Below the pieces are notes generated by a model that worked only from the letters and a program-made list of their open reading frames with translations, searched no databases and was not told the origin of the DNA. Source: Pseudomonas fluorescens (lineage in GTDB: Bacteria; Pseudomonadota; Gammaproteobacteria; Pseudomonadales; Pseudomonadaceae). From it: DNA of 64,000 bases. The stretch spans positions 3,815,501-3,879,500 of the forward strand of contig NZ_LR134318.1 of assembly GCF_900636825.1 (NCBI RefSeq), read 5' to 3'. The stretch's first letter is position 1, and every line of letters begins with the position of its first letter. Positions 50,545 to 59,134 of the stretch are shown here, piece by piece. The position numbers were made by a program, and so were the translations under genes.

Positions 50545-51501
50545 TCAGGGAATGAGGATGATCTTGTCACCAGCGCCTTGATTCACCTCGGCATAACGCG
50601 CAACACCTTCCGCCAGTGGCGATTCCACCAATCCCTGCGGCAGCGGCAACGATCCCTCGTCGAAGAAGCGTCCAAACTGTTCCAGCATCGCCGCGCACGC
50701 TTGAACGCCGTACAGCAGCGAATTGATGCCGACCACCGAACCGCCCTTGCGATACAACGCCAGGGCCGGCAATTGCACGTGGCCGTCGACGGGCGCGGCG
50801 ATGATTGCGATGCGGCCGAAAGTGGCGAGTGCCGCCACTGACGCCGGCAGCCAGAAGCCGGTGGTGTCGAAGATCACATCGGCGCCGCCGCGATACACCG
50901 CGTTGACTTGCGCGCCGAGGTCTTCGGGTTGATCCAGTTGCAAGGTTTGATAACCCTGTGCCTGCAAGTCCTTGACCTGCTCGGGCCGTCGCGCCGCTGC
51001 CAACGACTGCGCGCCGCGCACTTTGGCTAATGCCAGGGCCGCTGTGGCGACCGCCCCGCCGCCGATGACCAGCAACCGGGTTTCGGCGGTTACGAGGCTG
51101 CGTTCCAGCGCGTCCCATGCCGTGGTGTAGGGCACGCCAAGGCTGGCGGCCTGGGTGAAACTCAAGTGCGACGGTTTATGCGCCACGCCATTGGCCGGGA
51201 GTTTGACGAATGCTGCGTGGGAGCCGTCGGCAAAAAAGCCCAGCTCGCGACCGGTGCCCCAGACTTCCTGGCCGATCAACGCCTGAGAGCCCTCGACCAC
51301 CACGCCGGCGAAATCGCGGCCGGGGATGCGTGGCAACGTCGTGTAGGGAAAGCGACCAAGCACGTTCTTCACGTCGCTGGGGTTCAGGCCGGCAGCCTTG
51401 ATCTGGACCAGCACTTCATCAGGGCCGGGCACCGGAGTCGGCACGTCGACATAGCGCAGGGAAGACAGGTCGCCGGTTGTATCGAATTGCAGGGCTTTCA
51501 T
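50545..51501 (-). CDS. Zinc-independent quinone oxidoreductase-like alcohol dehydrogenase (MDR family)
   Basis: A 318-residue medium-chain dehydrogenase/reductase. GroES-like N-terminal domain (VPGPDEVLVQIKAAGLNPSDVKNVLG, IPGRDFAGVV) and a Rossmann domain with RLLVIGGGAVATAALALAKV (about residues 141-160). No structural zinc cysteines, so a quinone-oxidoreductase type using NADPH. Substrate unknown. Start at 51501 (MKALQF) was chosen as the family start; GTG or ATG up to four codons upstream are possible. Located 30 bp downstream of the XapX gene on the same strand. Confidence 0.88.
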   Translation of the reverse strand: MKALQFDTTGDLSSLRYVDVPTPVPGPDEVLVQIKAAGLNPSDVKNVLGRFPYTTLPRIPGRDFAGVVVEGSQALIGQEVWGTGRELGFFADGSHAAFVKLPANGVAHKPSHLSFTQAASLGVPYTTAWDALERSLVTAETRLLVIGGGAVATAALALAKVRGAQSLAAARRPEQVKDLQAQGYQTLQLDQPEDLGAQVNAVYRGGADVIFDTTGFWLPASVAALATFGRIAIIAAPVDGHVQLPALALYRKGGSVVGINSLLYGVQACAAMLEQFGRFFDEGSLPLPQGLVESPLAEGVARYAEVNQGAGDKIILIP

Positions 51502-51531
51502 AAGCATTTTCACCGAAGAGAAAAAGGATAG

Positions 51532-51705
51532 TCAGGACAGCCAACCGGCGACCAGTTGCCGCCCCATCGGCCACAACTGCTCACCGGCCAACATGCCGAG
51601 CAAGCCCACCAGAGCGATGGCTGGCGGCGCGGGAGAACGGAAGTCGAGCGCGCCGTAGAGCAGGCCCACGCCCAGGCCGATGGCCAGCGAGATCAGGTAA
51701 TTCAT
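51532..51705 (-). CDS. XapX domain membrane protein
   Basis: A 57-residue two-helix membrane protein of the XapX family: MNYLISLAIGLGVGLLYGALDFRSPAPPAIALVGLLGMLAGEQ is the whole signature. Role unknown. ATG 51705 has GGAG nine bases upstream; the longer upstream frame is not supported. Upstream of and likely cotranscribed with the oxidoreductase gene. Confidence 0.85.
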   Translation of the reverse strand: MNYLISLAIGLGVGLLYGALDFRSPAPPAIALVGLLGMLAGEQLWPMGRQLVAGWLS

Positions 51706-51819
51706 GGAGAGCAACTCCGCCGTTGCAAAGGAATGAGCGAAGTTTAAGGAGGCGTGGCGAAGATCATCGGTCAACGACTTCTGAATTTCGGCCAAATCCA
51801 AAAGGTCACCACAGGTCCC

Positions 51820-51908
51820 TGTAGGAGTGAGCCTGCTCGCGATAGCAGAATGTCAGTTAACTAATCAACATCTGAAAGACCGCTATCGCGAGCAGGCTCA
51901 CTCCTACA
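51820..51908. repeat. REP-type palindromic repeat (family B variant)
   Basis: TGTAGGAGTGAGCCTGCTCGCGATAG and its inverted copy with CTATCGCGAGCAGGCTC are separated by about 36 bp. Confidence 0.92.
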
Positions 51909-51918
51909 GAGGTTGCGT

Positions 51919-52686
51919 TCAGGCCGGAATAAATTGCGAGGGCGCAATACCGAGTTCGCGGCGGAACATGTCGCTGAAGCTGCTGGGGGAGTAGCCGAGG
52001 TCGCGAGCGATTGCACTCACCGCTACGCCTTGGATCAACGCCGCCACGGCCGTCGCCAGTTGCACCTGACGCCGCCATTCGGCGAAGCCCATGCCGAGGC
52101 TGTCCTTGAACAGCCGCGCCAACGTACGCACGCTGGCCCCGGCGTTTTCAGCATGCTGCTCGAAAGGGATGTCGAGCGACGGCGCAGCCATCACCGCCTG
52201 ACACACGTTCAGCAAGCGCCGATCAGAAGCATCCGGCATCGGGATCCGCAGCGGTGAACGCCTGGCGCGGTTCAGTTCCAGCAGTGCCAAGCCGACCAAG
52301 GCCTCGTAATAGGCGGGCTCAGCGCTGTCGCCCTGCGCAACCAGCGTGACGATCAACTCGCGCAGCAGCCCGCCCACTTCAATCACCTGCACGGTTTTAT
52401 CCAGCGTCGCCGCCAACGCCGGCCGCAGGTAGATATTGCGCATCTGCAGATCCGACACCACGCGGATCCCGTGTGGCACACCGGGCGGCAACCACACCGC
52501 GCGCTGCGGTGGCACCACCAACGCCTCGTTCGGCGTCTCGACCCACATCACTCCGCTCATCGCATACAGCAACTGGCCCCAGACATGCTCATGCGGCTCG
52601 ATGAACAAGCCACGCGGATAGGTGCGCGCCAGCGGTTGCACCGGCACATCGGTATCAGTCAGGTCGGGCGGTGCGGCGAGAGCCAT
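51919..52686 (-). CDS. AraC family transcriptional regulator
   Basis: A 255-residue regulator with an N-terminal cupin (FIEPHEHVWGQLLYAMSGVMWVETPNEALVVPPQRAVWLPPGVPHGIRV, about residues 30-80) and a C-terminal pair of helix-turn-helices (FEQHAENAGASVRTLARLFKDSLGMGFAEWRRQVQLATAVAAL and VSAIARDLGYSPSSFSDMFRRELGIAPSQF). The type commonly regulates a neighbouring transporter or oxidoreductase; the XapX-oxidoreductase pair next to it on the same strand is a candidate target. ATG 52686 chosen for family length; no strong ribosome-binding site. Confidence 0.88.
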   Translation of the reverse strand: MALAAPPDLTDTDVPVQPLARTYPRGLFIEPHEHVWGQLLYAMSGVMWVETPNEALVVPPQRAVWLPPGVPHGIRVVSDLQMRNIYLRPALAATLDKTVQVIEVGGLLRELIVTLVAQGDSAEPAYYEALVGLALLELNRARRSPLRIPMPDASDRRLLNVCQAVMAAPSLDIPFEQHAENAGASVRTLARLFKDSLGMGFAEWRRQVQLATAVAALIQGVAVSAIARDLGYSPSSFSDMFRRELGIAPSQFIPA

Positions 52687-52832
52687 GGGCGAGCATTCAT
52701 TGGGGTTGACGGGGAAGCCATGGTAACCAGCGCGCCCATGCGTCGCCAACGATAGATACCGTCGGACAATCCAACTGAATTTTCCGCTCCCAGCGCGATC
52801 CGTTTAATACCACAGGGAGGAATACGGGCTTT

Positions 52833-53060
52833 ATGAACAACGCAAAACTCTTCGTCATCGACTACACACTGCATGGCACGCCCAAGTCGTTCATTATCCG
52901 CTCGGACAAAATGGACAACGCTGAAGCGTGGCACTGGGCAAGCTGCGACGCCGGGGTCGGGCGTATCCCGCGTTTCGGTCGTGAAAAGGTGCAGAAAACC
53001 AGCAAGCCGATGGCGGAAAAGTTCGGGGTGGAAAACGTCATTTGGCGCCAGACCAACTGA
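52833..53060 (+). CDS. Small protein, DUF6555-like
   Basis: A 75-residue cytosolic protein (MNNAKLFVIDYTLHGTPKSFIIRSDKMDNAEAWHWASCDAGVG...) that I associate with a Pseudomonas-specific family labelled DUF6555; the number is from memory. AGGGAGGAA lies upstream at a rather long distance (about 13 bases). Function unknown. A second small gene follows 36 bp later on the same strand. Confidence 0.68.
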   Translation: MNNAKLFVIDYTLHGTPKSFIIRSDKMDNAEAWHWASCDAGVGRIPRFGREKVQKTSKPMAEKFGVENVIWRQTN

Positions 53061-53096
53061 ACGCATTATCGTGACCGGAAGAAGGGGAACCGCTTG

Positions 53097-53369
53097 ATGA
53101 CCGATACCTATCACCCGGCCCGACTGGACTACGGCCTGACCACGTTCTTCGGCCAGATCAGCAAGACGGTCGATTGCGAAGTCGCGCTGGAGACAGTGGC
53201 GGACAATCCTTACCGCTTCACCTTATGCGTCAAGGCGCCGGTGCCGGATGATCTCGACCAAGCGAAAATCGTTGTCGTCAAAGTCGAGGGCCGAACGCTG
53301 CAAGGGACGGTGCGGCACGTCGAGCGCCTCGATGACGAAAGTCTGAAACTGCAAGTGGAGCCTGATTAG
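53097..53369 (+). CDS. Small hypothetical protein
   Basis: A 90-residue soluble protein (MTDTYHPARLDYGLTTFFGQISKTVDCEV...), beta-rich, with IVVVKVEGRTLQGTVRHVERLDDESLKLQVEPD at the C-terminus, which suggests a small barrel, PilZ-like in look but without the RxxxR motif. ATG 53097 has AAGGGG about nine bases upstream. No family recognised. Its stop codon lies in the terminator stem. Confidence 0.65.
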   Translation: MTDTYHPARLDYGLTTFFGQISKTVDCEVALETVADNPYRFTLCVKAPVPDDLDQAKIVVVKVEGRTLQGTVRHVERLDDESLKLQVEPD

Positions 53370-53383
53370 GCTCCATTTTTTTT
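53357..53383 (+). terminator. Rho-independent terminator overlapping a stop codon
   Basis: GGAGCC-TGATTA-GGCTCC followed by ATTTTTTTT; the TAG stop codon is in the loop. Confidence 0.82.
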
Positions 53384-53390
53384 GCACTGC

Positions 53391-53500
53391 CCCCTGTAGG
53401 AGCTGCCGCAGGCTCGGGCCGCGTTCGGACGATCTTTTGATCTTTTTTTTTCAAAAAACCAAGATCAAAAGATCGCAGCCTGCGGCAGCTCCTACAGGGG
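53391..53500. repeat. REP-type palindromic repeat (family A), mixed arms
   Basis: The left arm is the long subtype (GGCTCGGGCCGCGTTCGGAC before GATCTTTTGAT), the right arm the short one. Confidence 0.9.
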
Positions 53501-53516
53501 CATGTGGCGGACCGGT

Positions 53517-53972
53517 TTAATCAGCGGCGCGGGAGCTGCTGCGATACATGAACACCAACGCCGCCGCCAGACACACCATCGCCAGAATCCGGCTCGAAGA
53601 CAGCTCAATCGCCGGATTGCCCAGCCAGCCGAAATTATCGATCAGCATGCCCATGCCCAGCTGCCCGACAATCACCGCCACCGTCGCCACGGCCGTTCCG
53701 ACGACCGGCACCGCCCCGACCATTACCATCATGTAAACCACGCCGAACAAGGCGCCTGTCAGTTGCCACTTTGGCACTTGTAGCAGACTCATCGACTGCG
53801 CCGGCTCGAAAAACAGAATCAACAAACCGGTCACCACCGCACCCACGGCGAAAGTCAGGAAACTGCTGCGCAACACGCCAACGGTTTCGCCCAAGCGCCC
53901 ATTGATCGCCGCCTGCACGCTCAATACCGCGCCCGCCAACACCACCACAGCCAACAAAATAATCAGACCCAT
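53517..53972 (-). CDS. DMT superfamily membrane protein, YdcZ (DUF606) type, second of pair
   Basis: A 151-residue inner-membrane protein with five helices of the YdcZ/DUF606 family (QAAINGRLGETVGVLRSSFLTFAVGAVVTGLLILFF, WQLTGALFGVVYMMVMVGAVPVVGTAVATVAVIVGQLGMGMLIDNFGWLG). Such proteins usually occur as adjacent pairs that may form a heterodimer; substrates are unknown. It begins 3 bp after the stop of its partner, with GGGGGTGAG as ribosome-binding site. Confidence 0.87.
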   Translation of the reverse strand: MGLIILLAVVVLAGAVLSVQAAINGRLGETVGVLRSSFLTFAVGAVVTGLLILFFEPAQSMSLLQVPKWQLTGALFGVVYMMVMVGAVPVVGTAVATVAVIVGQLGMGMLIDNFGWLGNPAIELSSSRILAMVCLAAALVFMYRSSSRAAD

Positions 53973-53975
53973 CAC

Positions 53976-54461
53976 TCACCCCCGCGCAATCAGAACCAAC
54001 GCCACCACAATCAAGCCCAATGCCAGCCAGCGCTCAGCATTGACCTTCTTGCGCGCCGCGCCGAACCAGCCGAAGTGGTCGATCAACACGCTTTTGCCGA
54101 CCTGGCCGGACAAAATCGCGATCATCGTCATGGCGATGCCGATATGCGGCGTCGCCAGCGTCAGGACCACCACATAGATCGGCCCGAGAAAGCCGCCGAT
54201 CAATTGCCAGCGCGGCAGCTGGGTCAGTGCGGGCCCTTTTTGCGGACCAGCAAACAGCAGCAGCAAAAACAGAATCGCCGCGCCTACGCCAAAGATGCTC
54301 AAGGTCGCCCACAAATGCCCGACCTGTTCGCCCAGCGGCCCGAGCAATCCGGCTTCCACCGACAAACCCATGCCAGCGAGAATCACCAGCGGCAGCAACA
54401 ACAAGCGCAACACCGACTGCTTCACCGGCGCGGCGACAGCGCCTTCTTCCAACGTCTGCAT
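53976..54461 (-). CDS. DMT superfamily membrane protein, YdcZ (DUF606) type, first of pair
   Basis: A 161-residue partner of the preceding gene, with a hydrophilic N-terminus (MQTLEEGAVAAPVKQS) and five helices, including GLSVEAGLLGPLGEQVGHLWATLSIFGVGAAILFLLL and TPHIGIAMTMIAILSGQVGKSVLIDHFGWFG. ATG 54461 is preferred to an upstream start that would extend into the divergent promoter region. Divergent from the LysR-type gene, which probably controls the pair. Confidence 0.87.
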   Translation of the reverse strand: MQTLEEGAVAAPVKQSVLRLLLLPLVILAGMGLSVEAGLLGPLGEQVGHLWATLSIFGVGAAILFLLLLFAGPQKGPALTQLPRWQLIGGFLGPIYVVVLTLATPHIGIAMTMIAILSGQVGKSVLIDHFGWFGAARKKVNAERWLALGLIVVALVLIARG

Positions 54462-54495
54462 AACAATCTTCCACACTGATAAACGATGGCGCGGA

Positions 54496-54522
54496 TTATC
54501 GGCTGGCGCAGCTTTGCGATAA
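54496..54522. promoter_or_regulatory. Inverted TTATC/GATAA motif between ydcZ pair and LysR gene
   Basis: TTATCG and CGATAA face each other over 15 bp in the 111-bp divergent spacer; a further TGATAA lies at about 54478. Candidate LysR binding region, by position only. Confidence 0.3.
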
Positions 54523-54572
54523 ATGGGAGCATCCTGACAACACTTTTGCGCAATTCGCACAGCAGGCTGACC

Positions 54573-55508
54573 ATGCACGGGCTCAACGAATTAGGATTCA
54601 AGGCACTTCGGCTGTTTGTGGCTGTGCTCGACCAAGGCAGTTTTTCCGAAGTTGCCCGCCGCGAAGGCGTGGCGCCCTCCTCTATTTCCCGGCAGATCCA
54701 GTTGATGGAGCAGGCGCTGAATCAGCAATTGCTTTACCGCCACACCCGCGCCGTCACCCCGACCGAGGCCGGGCGCATGCTCGGCCATCATGCGCGGCTG
54801 GTGCTCGTGCAACTGGAAGAGGCCGAACAAGCCTTGCAGGAGCAGCAAAGCGAACCCACTGGCCTGGTGCGCATCAACGCCCCGGTGGTATTCGGCCAGC
54901 GACATCTGACGCCGTGGCTGGGCCAGCTGTGCGCGCGCTATCCGAAGCTGCAGCTGGATATCCAGCAGACCGACCACTATGTCGACCCGATGCAGGAAGG
55001 CGCAGACCTGCTGTTCCGCATTGGCGCATTGCATGACTCAAGCATGCAGGCGCGAATCATCGCACCGCATCGCTTTCAGATTGCCGCGAGCCCGGCCTAT
55101 CTCAAACGTCACGGCACCCCGCAGCATCCCGAAGAACTCGCGCGACACCAATGCCTGGCCTACAAAGGCGCCGCCGGCCAGCAGCGCTGGTTTTTCCGGA
55201 GCGAGGGCGAGGACTGGACGCCGTATGCGGTGAAAGGGCCGATCACCGGCAACCACGCCGACACCCTGACGCAAGCCGCCGAACAGGGTTTGGGGCTGGT
55301 GATGTTCCCGTCATGGCTGATTGGTGAAGCGGTGCGCGCCGGCACGCTGGTGCCGGTGCTGAGGGACTATCAGGTCTCGAACAGTCCGGAGCCGCAGCAG
55401 ATTGCCGTGCTGTGGCCGGGAAGTCGGCGGTTGTCGGTGAAGGTGAGGACGGTGATTGATTTTTTTGTCGAGTGCTTTGGCGAGATTCCCTATTGGGACA
55501 GAGCCTGA
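54573..55508 (+). CDS. LysR family transcriptional regulator
   Basis: A 311-residue regulator: N-terminal helix-turn-helix (LGFKALRLFVAVLDQGSFSEVARREGVAPSSISRQIQLMEQALNQQLLYRHTRAVTPTEAG) and a CrgA/DhcR-type effector domain (EPTGLVRINAPVVFGQRHLTPWLGQLCARYPKLQLDI, ADLLFRIGAL, ADTLTQAAEQGLGLVMFPSWLIG). ATG 54573 (MHGLNELG) was chosen as the family start. Divergent from the YdcZ-type pair, its likely target. Confidence 0.9.
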   Translation: MHGLNELGFKALRLFVAVLDQGSFSEVARREGVAPSSISRQIQLMEQALNQQLLYRHTRAVTPTEAGRMLGHHARLVLVQLEEAEQALQEQQSEPTGLVRINAPVVFGQRHLTPWLGQLCARYPKLQLDIQQTDHYVDPMQEGADLLFRIGALHDSSMQARIIAPHRFQIAASPAYLKRHGTPQHPEELARHQCLAYKGAAGQQRWFFRSEGEDWTPYAVKGPITGNHADTLTQAAEQGLGLVMFPSWLIGEAVRAGTLVPVLRDYQVSNSPEPQQIAVLWPGSRRLSVKVRTVIDFFVECFGEIPYWDRA

Positions 55509-55515
55509 AGATCAA

Positions 55516-55968
55516 GAGCCCCTCACCCTAGCCCTCTCCCGGAGGGAGAGGGGACCGACCGAGGTGTCCTACCTCCTGGCACCGACCTGAAAAATCGCGT
55601 CGATTATGGATTCAAAGCAGGACTTTCAGGTCGGCGTAATCCCGCAATATCCCCCAATCGGTCCCTCTCCCGCAGAGAGAGGGAGCGACCGAAATGTCCT
55701 ACCTCCTGGCACCGACCTGAAAAATCGCGTCGATTATGAATTCAAAGCAGGACTTACAGGTCGGCGTAATCCCGCAATATCCCCCAATCGGTCCCTCTCC
55801 CGGAGGGAGAGGGGACCGACCGAGGTGTCCCATCTCCTGGCACCGACCTGAAAAATCGCGTCGATTATGGATTCAAAGCAGGACTTTCAGGTCGGCGTAA
55901 TCCCGCAATATCCCCCAATCGGTCCCCTCTCCCTCTGGGAGAGGGCTAGGGTGAGGGGCTTTTCACGT
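55516..55968. repeat. Tandem repeat block, about 130-bp units, bounded by inverted CCCCTCACCCTAGCCC ends
   Basis: Three units start at 55534, 55665 and 55795 (CTCTCCCGGAGGGAGAG..., then ACCTCCTGGCACCGACCTGAAAAATCGCG, then TTTCAGGTCGGCGTAATCCC). CCGACCTGAAA and TTTCAGGTCGG form a hairpin in each unit. The block opens with CCCCTCACCCTAGCCCTC and closes with its reverse complement, so the whole forms one large inverted-ended element between two converging genes. Confidence 0.9.
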
Positions 55969-55970
55969 CT

Positions 55971-57653
55971 TCAAATACGGAACTGGCCGACCAGTTTACC
56001 CAGGCGCTGACCAAGTTCTGCCAGACTGCGCGAAGTCTGCGCGCCCAATTGCGTTTCATCGGCGACGCTGTCCACCGCCACCGCGATCTGATGCACGCTG
56101 CGGTTGATTTCCTCGGCCACCGCCGTTTGCTCTTCCGCCGCGCTGGCGATTTGCGCGTTCATTGAGTTGATCGTCGCAATCAATTGCGCCATCGCATCCA
56201 GCGAGGCGCCGGCCTGGTTGGCCTGTTGTGAAGTACCGTCACCTGCCTCACTGGAACGGCGCATTGCTTCCACCGCCGACTGCGTGCCGGCCTGCAAGCG
56301 GTCGATCATGCCCTGAATTTCCTGGGTGCTGATCTGCGTACGGCTGGCCAGAGCCCGCACTTCATCCGCCACCACCGCGAAGCCGCGTCCAGCCTCACCG
56401 GCGCGCGCCGCTTCAATCGCCGCGTTTAGTGCAAGCAGATTGGTCTGCTCGGCAATCGAGCGGATCACTCCGAGCACGCCGACGATCGACGTCACGTCCT
56501 GCTGCAGACTGTCCAGCGACACGCCGCTGCTGCGGATGTCGTCGACCAGCGCGTGAATCTGTTTGATGCTGCCGGCCACCACGCGTTTGGCGCTCTGGCC
56601 TTCTTCGTCGGTTTGCTGGGCGGCAACGGCGGCGTTCTGCGCGCTCTTGGCGACTTCCTGAGCGGCGGCGGACATTTCATTGATCGCCGTGGCGACCTGA
56701 TCGGTCTCGTGGCGCTGACGCTCCATGGCCTGATCCGAGCGCTGGGCCTGTTCCGAGACCTGCGTGACCAGCCCGGTCAGTTGCGTGGTCATCTCGGTAA
56801 TCTGCCGCACCAGCCCGTGGATCTTGTCGACGAAACGGTTGAACGAGCCGGCCAGTTCGCCGAGTTCGTCCTGGCTGGTGATGTTCAGCCGGCGGGTCAA
56901 ATCGCCCTCCCCCGCGGCAATGTCGTCGAGGTTGGCTTTCATCAGGGTCAACGGCCGCAGGATGGTATTGGCCAGCAGCATGCCCGCCGCCGCGATCACC
57001 AGCAGCACCAGCGCCGCAACCCCGACGATGCTCAGCACCACGCCTTGCACGCGCTCCTGCACCTGCGCTTCGACCTGCGCCACTTGCGCTTCGATGCCAT
57101 CGAGATTGACCGAAGTACCGACCGCCATGTCCCACTTCGCCAGGTATTCGGTGTAACCCAGTTTGGGCACCAGCACTTTGGCGTTGCCCGGCAGCGGCGA
57201 GCTGTATTGCAGATAATGAGTGCCGTCCTTCGCCACTTTGACCAGGCCGAGATTGACGTAGACGCCGTTGGGGTCGCGGTTGTCCTTGAAACTTTTGCCC
57301 ACGCCGTCGGGATCGTTGGCCTTGAACAGGCGCACGGTCTCGGAGTCGTAGCCGAAGAAATAGCCGTCCTTGCCGTAGCGAATGCCCGAAAGCAACTTGA
57401 TCGCCTGCGCCCGCGCCTCGTTATCCCCGGGCGCGGCCGCGTCGTACAGCGGTTTGATCGTGGTCATGGCCACGGCGACGTAACTTTGCAGGGTGGCCTT
57501 GGCGTCGCTGAGCAGACGCTCGCGGGTTTGTTCGACTTCCTTGCGCGCTTGTTCCTGAAGGATCAACAGCGTGGTCACGCTGATCACCAGCGCGAAGAGC
57601 AACACCGGGAAAACCGCGAGGGACAGGACTTTAGCCTTGAGACTCAGGCGCAT
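55971..57653 (-). CDS. Methyl-accepting chemotaxis protein with single Cache domain
   Basis: A 560-residue chemoreceptor: membrane helix 1 (about 10-32), periplasmic Cache_2/sCache-like domain (about 40-185; IRYGKDGYFFGYDSE, LVKVAKDGTHYLQYSSPLPGNAK, YLAKWDMAVGTSVNLDGIEA), helix 2 (VLSIVGVAALVLLVIAAAGMLLANTIL), HAMP, and the cytosolic signalling domain with the hairpin tip IRSIAEQTNLLALNAAIEAARAGEAGRGFAVVADEVRALA. No C-terminal NWETF-type pentapeptide. Ligands may be small organic acids; unproven. Confidence 0.92.
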   Translation of the reverse strand: MRLSLKAKVLSLAVFPVLLFALVISVTTLLILQEQARKEVEQTRERLLSDAKATLQSYVAVAMTTIKPLYDAAAPGDNEARAQAIKLLSGIRYGKDGYFFGYDSETVRLFKANDPDGVGKSFKDNRDPNGVYVNLGLVKVAKDGTHYLQYSSPLPGNAKVLVPKLGYTEYLAKWDMAVGTSVNLDGIEAQVAQVEAQVQERVQGVVLSIVGVAALVLLVIAAAGMLLANTILRPLTLMKANLDDIAAGEGDLTRRLNITSQDELGELAGSFNRFVDKIHGLVRQITEMTTQLTGLVTQVSEQAQRSDQAMERQRHETDQVATAINEMSAAAQEVAKSAQNAAVAAQQTDEEGQSAKRVVAGSIKQIHALVDDIRSSGVSLDSLQQDVTSIVGVLGVIRSIAEQTNLLALNAAIEAARAGEAGRGFAVVADEVRALASRTQISTQEIQGMIDRLQAGTQSAVEAMRRSSEAGDGTSQQANQAGASLDAMAQLIATINSMNAQIASAAEEQTAVAEEINRSVHQIAVAVDSVADETQLGAQTSRSLAELGQRLGKLVGQFRI

Positions 57654-57730
57654 TGTAGGGGCTCACTCTTTTGATTTTATTGGCGTGGTTAAAGGCTTTA
57701 ACGGCACGCCGAAGCAAAAGTTGAACGCGC

Positions 57731-57806
57731 AAAAAAAGATCGCAGCCTGCGGCAGTTCCTACACCGATCTCTGTAGGAGCTGCCGCAGGCTGCGATCTTT
57801 TGATCT
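57731..57806. repeat. REP-type repeat pair (family A), outward arrangement
   Basis: The right arm (AAAGATCGCAGCCTGCGGCAG) comes before the left arm (TGTAGGAGCTGCCGCAGG), spaced by about 13 bp. Confidence 0.88.
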
Positions 57807-57817
57807 TCCCAGGGTAA

Positions 57818-59134
57818 TCAGAGAACCATCGCGGCCACCCAGCCGAACACCAGCAGCGGCAGGTTGTAATGCAGGAATGTCGGCACCACGGTGTCCCAGA
57901 TATGGTGATGCTGGCCGTCGATGTTCAGGCCGGAGGTCGGGCCGAGGGTCGAGTCCGAGGCTGGCGAACCGGCATCGCCCAGCGCACCGGCGGTGCCGAC
58001 GATGCAGACAATCGCAAGCGGGCTGAAGCCCAGTTGCACGCACAGCGGCACGAAAATCGCCGCCAGGATCGGCACCGTCGAGAACGAAGAGCCGATGCCC
58101 ATGGTCACCAGCAAGCCCACCAGCAGCATCAACAACGCACCGATAGCCTTGCTGTGATTGATCCACGCCGCCGACGATTCGACGAGCGTCTGCACTTCGC
58201 CGGTGGCTTTCATCACTTCGGCAAAGCCCGAGGCCGCGATCATGATGAAGCCGATCATCGCCATCATCTTCATGCCTTCGGTGAACAGATCATCGGTCTC
58301 GCGCCATTTGACGATGCCCGACACCGAGAAGATCAGGAAGCCGACCAGTGCGCCGATAATCATCGAGTCCAAGAGCAACTGCACGACGAACGCTGACGCG
58401 ATGGCCACGCCGGCAATCAACAGGCTCAGCGGGTTGTACTGCACCGCCGTCTGCTCTACCTGTTCGATTTTGGCCAAGTCATAAACGCGCTTTTTGCGAT
58501 AGCTGACGAACGCCATCGCCAGTCCGAAGACCATGCCCAGCGCCGGAATGCCCATGGCGTGGGTGACATTGATACCGCTGATGTCGACACCGCTGCGCGC
58601 AACGTTGGCCAGCAGGATTTCATTGAGAAAGATGTTGCCGAAACCCACCGGCAGGAACATGTACGGAGTGATCAGACCGAAGGTCATGACGCACGCGATC
58701 AGCCGGCGGTCGAGTTGCAGCTTGGTCAGCACATATAAAAGCGGCGGGACCAGCAGCGGGATGAAGGCAATGTGGATCGGCAAGATGTTCTGCGAAGCGA
58801 TGGCGACCACCCACAACAGGCCGATCAGCAGCCATTTGACGCTGCCGCCGCCGGTCGCATGTTGGCGATCGACCATCGCCAGCGCCTTGTCGGCCAGTGC
58901 ATGGGCGAGGCCGGACTTGGCAATCGCCACGGCGAAAGCGCCAAGCAACGCGTAAGACAACGCCACCGTCGCCCCGCCGCCTAGGCCGCTGTTGAACGCC
59001 TTGAGCGTGGCGTCGATGCCCAGACCACCGGTCAGGCCGCCGACCAGCGCGCCGACGATCAAAGCGATCACCACATGCACGCGCGACAGGCTGAGGATCA
59101 GCATGACGCCGACGGCTGCTATGACTGCATTCAT
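57818..59134 (-). CDS. Na+/H+ antiporter family protein (YuiF type)
   Basis: A 438-residue permease with about eleven helices. The pattern IVGALVGGLTGGLGIDATLKAFNSGLGGGATVALSYALLGAFAVAIAKSGL at the N-terminus and MGIGSSFSTVPILAAIFVPLCVQLGFSPLAIVCIVGTAGALGDAGSPASDSTLGPTSGLNIDGQHHHIWDTVVPTF at the C-terminus are typical of the NhaC/YuiF-like antiporter family (ion transporter superfamily); the ion specificity is not shown. Located between two chemoreceptor genes and flanked by repeats. Single gene. Confidence 0.87.
   Translation of the reverse strand: MNAVIAAVGVMLILSLSRVHVVIALIVGALVGGLTGGLGIDATLKAFNSGLGGGATVALSYALLGAFAVAIAKSGLAHALADKALAMVDRQHATGGGSVKWLLIGLLWVVAIASQNILPIHIAFIPLLVPPLLYVLTKLQLDRRLIACVMTFGLITPYMFLPVGFGNIFLNEILLANVARSGVDISGINVTHAMGIPALGMVFGLAMAFVSYRKKRVYDLAKIEQVEQTAVQYNPLSLLIAGVAIASAFVVQLLLDSMIIGALVGFLIFSVSGIVKWRETDDLFTEGMKMMAMIGFIMIAASGFAEVMKATGEVQTLVESSAAWINHSKAIGALLMLLVGLLVTMGIGSSFSTVPILAAIFVPLCVQLGFSPLAIVCIVGTAGALGDAGSPASDSTLGPTSGLNIDGQHHHIWDTVVPTFLHYNLPLLVFGWVAAMVL

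Noticed and set aside
55606..55851. 81-codon frame in the tandem repeat block
   Set aside because: It is only the translation of the 130-bp direct repeats, with no ribosome-binding site.
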